The notes beneath the pieces are model-generated. The model ran no database searches and was not told the origin of the DNA. It was given only the letters and a program-made list of their open reading frames with translations. A stretch of DNA of 64,000 nucleotides from Cymodocea nodosa. Lineage: Eukaryota; Streptophyta; Magnoliopsida; Alismatales; Cymodoceaceae. Made by a program: the position numbers and the translations under genes. Numbering within the stretch: the first letter of the stretch is position 1; the number at the start of each line of letters is the position of its first letter. Shown piece after piece: positions 12,101 through 21,933 of this stretch. The DNA lies in the NCBI GenBank assembly GCA_036874045.1, contig CM072335.1:25675501-25739500 (forward strand), in the 5' to 3' direction.

Positions 12101-13434
12101 AAGGACTTAAAATTTTACCTGCAAACAACTACGAACCAAATTTCGAGAATAAAAAGAAAATCACTTTTAGTGAGTAAAGTTTATTTCTATTTGAGAGTAT
12201 GTGTTACTTTTTAAATATGATGAAAATGACATAATAATAAGATCAATGATTTGTCGTTATCCTAAAATGTAGAGGATAACTTTTGTTTAAAAATACTCTA
12301 TATTATATATAAATAAATTGAAAATTTAAACTTACCTTGCATATATACCCAAACAAATGTGAAAAAGCTCTTATTTTATTTTTGTACATGTGGATTTGAA
12401 AGATTTAACTAATTTACAATAAGTATCAATTATGAGACAATTAATGTAAACAAACAAATATGTTAAAAGTTATTAAAGATAGGAAAAGAGAAGATTATAT
12501 AAACACAATCAAAACACAAGAGGGAAATTTGTCATTTTACTCCAAATTTATCAAAATTTGCGCGGAAGTCGTGAAGAGGAGGTTTCTTTTATTTGTATAT
12601 ACTACTTGCCTTCCAACAACACATACCTTGGAAAATTAATCTATTTTCTGAAATTGGTAGAGAAATGAATTTGTTGGTGAAGACTTTTTTGTAATATTCC
12701 AGAATTTTCTTTTCCATAGTTGACGTTTTAAATATATTTTAACAACGAAAACTAATATTATATGTCAAGTTTAACTTGAATGAAATACATTGGTGCAAAC
12801 CCAATTGATGCGTGATTATATTTGTTATATGATTCGAGAATGAATAGATGGTTGTGGTCAATTTCCGATAGCAAAAATCTTCTTTTGGGAGGCATTATTA
12901 GAAAATGTTTCCTTGTAGTGCCACCTTTTTTAAAAATTGCATTTTTTAAATTTAGGTAAAGTTATATGATTTGATCATCTGTAATATAATTTAGTAGTGT
13001 ATTAAAATTGGCAATGCCTACTCAGTAGTAGGTCTGTAGGTGTTGCTAATTTCTAATAACAAACTATATCTAGTAGTGTCACAGGGAAATTTTTCCTAGT
13101 GGCAAAAGTTTTTTAAAAAACTTTATTTTCTAAATTTAAATATAATTAGATAATCTATAGAGTCATTCGTATAAATTTGTGGAGAAGAACATTAGTTCCA
13201 GCATCAATTTAAGAACAAGAATGAAGGGGAATGCATCAGAGTCAAAATAGGAGCAAGGTATGAAAATTAAAGTTAATCAAGAGTAGATAATGTAATTAGT
13301 CTTCTTCTATGTTATAACAGCTTTAAAGGAAGAAAATCATATATATTTGAATTTAAGTAAAAACGCTACTACTATCAAAAAAAACTATGAAAAACATAGC
13401 CAACCGAGAAGACAAGGACATGAATAATATTACT
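9130..13434. other. AT-rich intergenic interval upstream of RKD
   Basis: Over 4 kb without a supportable gene. It includes the RKD leader (GA tract near 9,208-9,237), an ATT trinucleotide run near 9,630-9,650, GCGT and GTAC short repeats near 10,341 and 11,239, and CACTA-like terminal sequences near 12,912-13,100 (listed separately). Open frames here are short and on both strands, with no domain signal. Confidence 0.5.
12895..13105 (-). mobile_element. Possible CACTA-type terminal sequences
   Basis: Read on the minus strand, two sites begin CACTACAAGGAAA (start near 12,921) and CACTAGGAAAAAT (start near 13,100). Both resemble the CACTA(N)GAAAA termini of plant CACTA DNA transposons. Both point the same way, and no partner terminus was found, so the element boundaries are unknown. 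It may be two nested or deleted copies, or chance resemblance. Confidence 0.25.
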
Positions 13435-16101
13435 TCAGCGCCTTTTTCCTGTCATGCCAGCGACAACCTGAGAATGACAATGGATCATGGCTGAGAGTAA
13501 GAAAAGGGATTATAAAAATTGTAGTTATCAAAAAATAAGTATCATAGTTCAGAATAGGAAATTTTCGTTTCAACTTATTTCCGCCCATATTTAATGGTAA
13601 GGAAAGATCGGATCCATACATCACTAAGAGCAGGTTGTGGAACTTGTTCGGCTCTTTCAAAGGAATCCATAATAGGCCTCACAACAGCTGGAAGGAAGAT
13701 GCCTGAAAATTTATAATGAAGATAATTATTATTTTGACATCAGAGGTACAATTGGAGGATGGAAGATTTTCGTGTTTGCTGCAAACAAAACTTTAGTTTA
13801 GCAAATAGAAATCCTAAAGGATTATCTTGAAAATAGAAATAGAAGAAAAATTGTATCCTTCACGGGAAAGTGGATAACATATTTTTTCCATGAATTAAAG
13901 AATTGCACGATGTCATTGTACAATAAAATGTGTCACAAAGCACAACATCAACCAACTAAAATGTAGATAGAGCAAGCTAACAACCAAAATCAAAATAAAA
14001 TTACCAAACAGTAACGGTGAAACACCGTGAAATAAAAGATAAATTCAAAAATAACTATAGATATTTTCAAAGAATAATAAATTCACCAAGTAATTTATTC
14101 CTTCAGTTAAACGCATCTTACTGCTACTTCTAATCAGACATTAAGCACTATCCAAACATTTTACACGGACAAATAAAATTATTGACTTTACATGGGAAAC
14201 TACATCTTTAAGCTTTTTAAGAAAAAGAACACAAAAACAAATACAACAAAATAAACTCAAGAAAACATCACAGTCATAATTCAACAAAAGACTTTATCAT
14301 CACCACAACAATAATGGCAGTGGTAACACCAAATGTTCCATATCTTTTACTATCTTTTCAAGGTATACCATTGCTCTTACCTTGACTCCCCCCCCCCCCC
14401 CCAAGCCTTCAATTTTTGTACAACCTGAACATATGAACTTTCAAAGACAAAATGACCAGAACTAAAACTGGTTAAATATATTTAATAAGTATAAATTTGG
14501 TTAAATGTCTTCCAAAAAAAAATTTCACCGGCTAAGTGGCTATGGAAGCACCATCTCCTTCATTCTTTAGCGGATAGAAGGCCACAAATATAGGGGTATC
14601 TTAAATGGCATGTGCCTGAACAAGCCCTTGTGGTGAGAATGACTTAATGCCAAAAGACACTATTAAAGAAAACCTCTTCCTAAATCACGATAATTATGGG
14701 AACTTGACTTTAACCTTCAATAGTTTTAGATGTATTCAGCACAAAACCTGGGAAAGGCTATTAGTCATTTATTCAGGAAAGACTATTAGTCATAAGAAAA
14801 ACTTGAGTGATAGTAGTAAGAGTGATTTAGTGCAACAAAAACTATTAGTCATTTCGGGTAAATGAGTTAAGTCTTAATCTGTGCCCAACCAATGGTCTGA
14901 AGCTGATGACAACAGGTGTGAGATTTTTTTATACTATTTTGAATTCTGGTGTAGCAAGTGTGTATTTTTAAAAATCATAGACGTATATGTGTATTTTTAC
15001 ATATTTCAATGGTATACATATCTTCTAGGTTCCTCGGTTTCCCTACAAGGATTATATCTGGTCTGGCATTAATGTGGTTGCGAGAGTTAAATATTATTTT
15101 TGTATTCTAAGTGTTAATGTGCTTGCATAAAGCCACATGGGTTAATAAATATCCATTTACCATTAGGTCCATTTCTCACTACTTAAATATTGTACTCACC
15201 ACCCTTAATCAAATATATCAATTTTCTCTTCCTAATGGGTATTTCGGTAATTCAAAACATAGTATTTTTACAAAAAAAAAACTCAATGCACATGGTTCCT
15301 AGAAGTATCAGAATTGTCGAGGGTCACTTGTACAGAAATTTAGCTAAGCAGGTGGAGAAGTTGTTCTCAGGATTAAAAACCAGTGACCTCTACTAGGTCG
15401 CATGTGGAGCAAACTGCACATTAAGCCATGGCTCACCCTTATTATTACAGGCAAAGCTAAGGGATATAAAATTCAGTTCAGTAAAGCACCTTTGTTCCCT
15501 TGATTGCAGAGGTTGTTTCCTTGTACCTTGCATGAAAAACAATGTCCTACCACCCAAGCTACTAGTTGGCATACGCGAAGGAAAACCTAATGCAGTGCAT
15601 TCAATCACCCAAAGAAGTGATTTCCTATTTCCTCGACTCAAATCGCTAGCCTCTAAGTTACGATTGAACAAACCATATCCGTACTGCGTTACACCAGAGC
15701 CTCACGTTTTCCATGGTACTCAAACGCTACTTTACACAATCTCCAGAAAATTGTACATGCTCCCCAAAACTGAGCATGCCGTAAACCATGATAACATAAA
15801 GACCGATGTAAACCACATTCCGCCCACTTCTCATAGACGCTTGCGAGTGTGACCACCAAATCAGAAACGGCAACAATCATTTTCTTGGGGAATGAATTTT
15901 CCAGACCATAAATCGAATTAATTGGAAGTATCGAGGAACAAGACCATACAAAAAAGGGACCCAGTTCCATCAAAAAGTACGTGATTTAGGGCACATGGAT
16001 GGAAGTAGGGCACGGGGGGTACCGAATCCAGCGATGAGGCAGGAAGCAGCCACGACGGGCTCCTGCACGACGAAGATCTTCAGCCTATCCATCGCCCCCA
16101 T
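13435..16101 (-). CDS. Complex I B9/NDUFA3-like small subunit
   Basis: A 64-residue protein in three minus-strand exons: 16101-16023, 13702-13620 and 13467-13435. Introns are 2,320 and 152 bases, GT-AG, with consistent phases (1, then 0). The translation runs MGAMDRLKIFVVQEPVVAAS, a hydrophobic stretch CLIAGFGIFLPAVVRPIMDS, then QVPQPALSD and VVAGMTGKRR at the end. This matches the conserved short plant protein with EPVVAASCLI and FLPAVVRP motifs that is assigned to the B9 (NDUFA3) accessory subunit of mitochondrial complex I; the complex I assignment is from memory. One membrane segment is visible. A second in-frame ATG at 16092 could be the start. A TGGGCC motif lies about 25 bases upstream of the ATG on the coding strand. 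Intron 1 contains an Au-like SINE. Confidence 0.82.
14389..14402. repeat. Poly-C homopolymer run
   Basis: A run of about 14 cytosines in intron 1 of the B9-like gene. Such runs are length-unstable and error-prone in sequencing. Confidence 0.7.
15270..15441 (-). mobile_element. Au-like SINE (tRNA-derived) in intron 1 of the B9-like gene
   Basis: Read on the minus strand from 15,441, the sequence begins GGGTGAGCCATGGC, then GCTCCACATGCGACCTAG and AGAGGTCACTGGTTTTTAA, and later GTACAAGTGACCCT. Order and spacing match the plant Au SINE: box A near GAGCCTTGGC, a GACCTAGAGGTCACGGGTTC-type box B region, then a GTACAATAGACCC-type stretch. It ends in a T-rich tract on the minus strand near 15,270. 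The copy is diverged, and antisense to nothing, as it lies in sense with the host gene. Confidence 0.55.
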
Positions 16102-16880
16102 CTCGTTCTCAACTTGTCAACCTCTGGCCCAACATAAAGCGAGAAAAGCAAGTCCGAGCTCTCTTCCGTCCATTTTCATGACGCGGCCTGATATTACTCG
16201 GAGTTTTGGAAACAGATCCGTCTGATATTATAAATAATTCTGTATTTACGTTTTACGTACCTTGAATACTATAACGGCATCAAGATAAAATATAGACATT
16301 TCAGAATAATTCATAAAATATATCTCAAAAACCTATAGCGTTATTCCAATATATTTATTATACAAACGAATAAACACCATTGGCAACAAAATTACATAAT
16401 TTAACATTGAGAATTGTAGGGCACCCACAGAATTGTAGGCTGCCTCCAAAAATAGGTGTATGCCGCTTTTAAGTGACGAGCGCACGGTATTCTTTAGTAA
16501 AAGGCGAAAGAATAGTTCGCTCTGCGCTCATCACACGGCTCCATGAAATTTCAAGATACAGGAGACCGCCAATTTATAGCAGATTGCAACCGTGGTTCGT
16601 TTTGTTGCAGGCGATGTGGGACTAAAGAATTGCTCCCACGCCTCCGCACGTGATTTCTTTATGGGTCGGATGAACTGCAATCCCAGGAGCATAGCAAAGC
16701 TTCATCGTGAACAGAGCTTGACATATAAAAAAAAACCGCAAGCACCGTCTTCGTCGTGCTTCCATCTTCCTGCACGAACAAAGCTTGACTTCTTCCATAT
16801 ATGAAAGGATCGGAAAAAGGCAACCACAGGAGCATAGCAAGCAGCCGATCGTCGCAATTTGGTTCTCCCGTAGAAAGGAA
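16102..16880. promoter_or_regulatory. Shared intergenic region of divergent B9-like and ABIL genes
   Basis: Start codons of the two genes lie 779 bases apart, head to head. On the plus strand the complement of TGGGCC sits at about 16,127-16,132, close to the B9-like start. The half nearest ABIL is more GC-rich and contains the ABIL leader. This is a plausible bidirectional promoter, but no transcription start can be fixed from sequence. Confidence 0.45.
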
Positions 16881-19202
16881 ATGGAGGGCTTGTGCGCTTC
16901 TTCCCCGTCTCCCAGCATTGATGAGTTAACCAAGCAACATAAACTCTACTTCTCGGACAGCCTCAAGGTAGAGGATTCTAAGCATGAGTTCATTCGTACT
17001 GGATTGTGATTTTGAACACCCACCCACCTGCCTGATAATGCAAAGAAGAGATAATGCTCTTGTGAACACCCAGGACTTGGAGAGTCTGAGCGAGCAGCTG
17101 GAATCTGCAGCGAAGTATTTCGAGATTTCTTATGCAGAAGAAGATCAGAGACATATGTATGGCATACCATCGAGATACAGTATTTTTTTTATTTTATTGA
17201 TGCTGGGGGTTTTTTGGCTTAGATTTGAATCTTATGTGTTGTTTTCTTATTGATCTTACGGGAGAAGTGACGTCTGATTACGTTACCTGCTATTGATTTA
17301 CATGCTTGATTCGATCTATCTGTAATCCACAGAGGAGCTCCTTTACTAACTCTGCTGTTCTTTAAAACAAACCCCATGAAGGGTTATGGACGCTTTGAAA
17401 GACTATGCCATCAACGCTCTGGCAAATACCATCAGCCACTTGGCCGCTGCATCGCATGCGCTTGAAGATTTTCTCGAAGACCAGGTTGATGTGGGCACAC
17501 CAGAAATTGACCTCAAAGTGTCTCTTATTGAGCAGGTAAGTAGTGCCGCTGGTTTTTCACTGATCACCTCCGAGATGAGTTTGGTAATGGCAAAAAAGAG
17601 AAAGATGCATCAAGATCAGATGCTGAACGATTTATATTTGTGGGGAAATGAACAGAGACTGCAAAGTTACAAGGAGTACGTGGATCAAGCAGGTCTCTCT
17701 CAACAATCTCTGCCTGTCAAAGACAGGAAGTACCACAAACGCTACATACTTCCAGGCAATTTTCACAACATTGGTCTGCATTAAAATTCAAGACAGAAAG
17801 AACCATTAAAATTTGCAACCAGCAAAAATGTTAAATTCTACCACAGTGGCTTCCGGTGCTGACTAAATTTTTTGTAAAATCCTCTCAGAGGGTGGTGCCT
17901 TGCCGGAATCCCGCAAGCATGTGATGGCATGTGATGGTGCGTTCCGCCAGCATAAAGCAGGAAGCGAATCGAGAATGTTTCAAGATGGTGATGTTTCCAT
18001 TTTGCAATTCGTTCATCAGTATAAATATTAATACGAGTGCTGTGAGCACGATCTTATATGATATCTGATCCTAATTTTTCCCTTTTTCGCCAAAATCTTA
18101 CACTACTGAAAGCTTAATTTTTGTTGCAGAGTTTCAATCAGTGCTTAGAGGCAAACGACGTTCTTCCAGGTAAAATATTCGTTTCATGTTGACGATGTTC
18201 ATGGAGAATCTCTTTCTTTCTACCCAAAAGCTCGTCAGAAGGAGCCATTTCCAAATGTGGAGGAGGGATCAGTTCAAGCATGTCTCTTCTGCTCTTTCAA
18301 CGCAAAAACTTACCCAAGGTTCCATAATAATTTGATTGCCTACCTCGCACAGGAAAACGCCATCCAAGGTACCCTCTCGAAGGGCTCGTTCATCGTCACC
18401 TTCACAGAGGCCACGCTCATTATCACCTTCTCCTCAACAACCAAAGGTTTCCCAGCAAGGTGATTGATTACTCCAACATCCATCAGTTAATGCTGCAAAC
18501 CATGGAACTCGCGTATTCTTCAATCGACTAACCGAGAGAGCACTGTTTATCAATTTTATAGCAGCAACAAACAGAGCAGCCTCCCCAATCCCAAGCTCCA
18601 ATCCTAGTGTACTTGCTCGTTCGGTGTCCGTGGCAAGCAGGAACACAGGCTTCCAATCTGTTGCCTCTGCACAAGAGGTAAGAACTATAGCAATCACTGA
18701 AGGACCCATCCCTCCCACTGCAATCACTTGTATACATATAAAACAAAAAAAAAAGTCACAAGTGAAGGAGTAGGTTGAGACAAAGTCTCGTATCAATTAA
18801 AAGCAAACATTACTTATATGACGTAAAAACTTTTAGTACCCACTTCATTTTGGACCATTGGGCTTTTATTTAACCAGCTTATTCTTGAGAAACCTTCACT
18901 GAGAATGTACGAACACTTACCTGCAGGATGCAGCAGAAAAACAAAAACCATCATCGATGCACAAGTCACCTTCCATCCGCAAACCACCTTCCATACGTGT
19001 ATCCCCCTCGTTGCGCAGAACTCCTTCCATGCTTAAATCGCCTTCCGTATGCCTGGGTGGTGCCGAGGATGAGCTGATGATTGATCAGAACCAGAACCCA
19101 GGAAAAACCAAAGCCTTTCTGAAGTCACTGCTTAGCAGGAAAAAGAACAAGAAAGATGACAACATCTATACCTACACGAAGGAGATCGGTACCTCCAACT
19201 GA
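16881..19202 (+). CDS. ABIL: ABIL (Abl-interactor-like) subunit of the SCAR/WAVE complex
   Basis: Probable subunit of the SCAR/WAVE complex, which activates ARP2/3 actin nucleation. Ten exons fit: 16881-16967, 17074-17156, 17382-17535, 17656-17755, 17889-17987, 18130-18169, 18231-18318, 18408-18459, 18562-18677 and 18927-19202. Phases agree throughout, giving 364 residues. Family motifs in order: KQHKLYFSDSLKDLESL, SAAKYFEISY, ALKDYAINALANTISHL, GLSQQSL, and KYHKRYILP. The C-terminus has KTKAFLKSLLSRKKNKKDDN and IYTYTKE, as in other plant ABILs. The middle exons encode a low-conservation Ser-rich linker, so exons 5-9 are less certain than 1-4 and 10. Intron 4 uses a GC donor. Intron 3 is 120 bases, in frame and without a stop. 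Exon 9 has a tandem NAGNAG acceptor. Exon 10 carries an 18-base tandem repeat. Intron 6 is only 61 bases. Confidence 0.87.
18963..19052 (+). repeat. Coding 18-base tandem repeat (five hexapeptides) in ABIL exon 10
   Basis: Five consecutive 18-base units encode KSPSIR, KPPSIR, VSPSLR, RTPSML and KSPSVC. Each has a proline-serine pair at positions 3-4. The array lies between the linker and the conserved basic C-terminus and looks like a cluster of possible phosphorylation sites. Confidence 0.85.
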
Positions 19203-21933
19203 TTGTGCAACCACAAGGATTGATGATGCTGATCACGCATGTATGTTGTATCTTTGAAATTTCTGCTTCTTTTGGATTCAAGTTCTTGAGGGAAAAAAAT
19301 AACGATAACATCTAGAATAAAAGTCCAGGTACACCTGGCAATATCAAGAAGTTTAAATGTTGAAGGTTACTGAAATCAATTCTTCAGATTTGTAAGTAGT
19401 TGATCAGATAACCCCGACTCGGAAGTCCAACAACAATGGTGGAATTGCTACGTCAATGAATGATGTTGCAAACGAAGACCCAATTCTTCAGAATTGAGCT
19501 TGTACGACTTCAGCGACCCAAATCATTGGATGATCGTCCTCACGACCGTCAAGGTCAACAAATGCAAAAATAACCAGGCCTGCAAAAATATTGGCTTCAT
19601 TGCCTAGAAATCCCTGAACACACATAAAAATTTGACAGAAAACGAAATGAAAGAAAATGTTTGCAAAACAGCAAGAGGTCACCTCAGTCAATTCAGAAGA
19701 TTACGTACAAGAAGATCATTTAATAAATATGGAAGCCGATGTGCCTATGGTAAGGGAAAATTTTCGAAAGGTGGGGTTTAAGGTTACTGTAAGAGACAAA
19801 ATCAAAAATCAAAAATAGGATGGCAGTTTAAGTTTTTTTTTTTTTTACTCTTTTATGAAGCAATATGAATATCAAGATCTAAAGGTTAAGAAGCAGAGGC
19901 GTTCAAAGTCAAGATTAATTGTGCTGAAGGAAGCAGTGGTAGCATCTTTTGACGATGATGGTATGCTTACAACGAATAGCAAGGTTGATTATTCATATCC
20001 ATAGAACCATCATCAGTAAACATCTAGGTTGAGACAAGAAAGATTTTAGAAGGTGCTCCACAATTATCAAAATATGATTGTATCTCGGATAAGGACTTAA
20101 TATCTCCTCCTGATAGGGGGAGAAAATAGTGATACCCTTTTTGTGACTGTCGGTATCAAAGAACAACCTACTTAAAAAATATACAAAATAAGAAATAAGA
20201 AATACAAGTGAAGAAATAAGAAATAATAGAAATACAAAAGATACATTCTGCAATGAGAAATAAAAATGCCTGCAATTTGGTAAAATTTTGAAATCATAGA
20301 TACTATTATTATACCATTTTCATATCATGCAAAATAACACATTTTTACATAGAAATAAATTTCTCTCATTAAAACAAACTTCCCCCCAGTGGCACTTTCC
20401 AATTTGCAGGTAAATTTTAACTAGATTTTTGTAATAGAGAAATTTCTAGACTAATGAGCACATTTCTTTACAATTTTTATGTAACTTTTATGCTTAACAT
20501 GTATCATAAATAAATAGTTATGGACAAAAGAACGTTGTTTAGGTTGCCGAACTTTTACAAATAATATATATGGTTATCTTTTCTAATCAATAATACCATT
20601 TTTGAGTATCATAAACTCGGACGTTGTTCATTTAACATGATATTTTTTCTTAACGCATTTTTCATAGGTTACGAATCCTAATTTCCAGAAGAATAGACTT
20701 ACAATCAAACAAATGATTAGAAACTTCAAAATCATCCCACACAATTTTATATATTGAACAAGATACTTTTGAAAGATATTCGAATCTTAAAAACGTAACG
20801 TAGACGGAACTCAATGTTTTTAATTAGTAGTTTTCTTCTTATCGATGGACCACCGATTGCCGTTCTCCCACTTTTCAATTCCATTTACCTTCTGAAGTTT
20901 TCTTTTTATCCTTCAGATATTCAAAACATGTTACTTCATTGTTATTCATCAGTGCATCTGATTTACTGATTTTATTGTACATCATATTTCTTCCATGTAT
21001 TCCGCGTGATATTCAATATGAATATTTTCTTCTGTCACTTTTCAATACCTTCTCTTTTTACGTACTCGGTCGTGTCTTCACTTCCAACACGACCTTTTCC
21101 ACCACGGGAGGCGGACAAAAAACGTTGGCTTGAAAGCAAGAAGATAAATGCATGATATACCGCATAATCCACAAGTAACAGGAGCAGGAATATATATTGG
21201 CATATTCACGGCGAATATTTGCCAACAATTGAGGAATATACCCTCTCGGATTTATGCAGAACGCCATCACACCATCACATATAGAAATGGAAACAACGCG
21301 GCCTCCTTTCTGATCTCCAGTCGACCGCACTAAGTTTCTTCAAGACTTCGCTTGGTATCAGAGGATTTTTGTCGAACATCTCAAGGTGTGCATGAGATTA
21401 TCATATATACTACGTTTTCGTGTTATTTATGGGTAAATAATACACACTCTGGAGCAGAGGGGCGTGTAATGATCTCTGAATGGGAACCCACTGGTGCAAA
21501 AGGGGCTCAGTTGGTTTCTGTTGCCGTGTGCAGCGGTGTGCAAGAATCTCTTGTACAATTATTTTCCTTGGTGACTTCTTCTTCTTCCTGTGGTATGGCA
21601 ACCCTTTTTTCAAGGGAGTCTGAGGTTTTTATTTTTTTGGGCACAACAACATATATGGAGTTTGGTCTAACTAGTTACAAGAAACAGCCGTCATGATGTT
21701 AATCGCATCCATGGATGATGAGGAGGCATACCTGCAAAACACGGGTATAAATTAATTTAAGTAATTTTTTTTTAATAATTATAATGTTTTCATTTAGGTT
21801 CAAATCTCAAAGTAAAAGATTGTGCTGTCTATTGTTGGTTGAATGAAGTTATTTTATCGATAGAAGTAGATGTATGGAAAGGAGCATGTTTATAATGACT
21901 TTAAGATATAACCTTAACCTTGGGCATACCTCA
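19203..21933. other. Intergenic interval between ABIL and the hydrolase
   Basis: The 3'UTRs of two convergent genes lie at its ends. The middle is AT-rich, with no supportable gene. A possible LTR-retroelement leader lies near 21,050-21,700 and is listed separately. Confidence 0.5.
21050..21700 (+). mobile_element. Possible LTR-retroelement leader remnant
   Basis: An 11-base match to the complement of plant initiator-Met tRNA (TGGTATCAGAG) occurs at about 21,354, the usual primer site of copia elements. The sequence before it is moderately GC-rich and unlike its flanks, and the sequence after it is open but shows no domain. LTR ends were not identified. It is a broken fossil at most. Confidence 0.3.

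Noticed and set aside
15393-15973. Open frames on both strands within intron 1 of the B9-like gene
   Set aside because: Overlapping frames on both strands, no recognisable domain, and part of the area is explained by the Au-like SINE and intron sequence.
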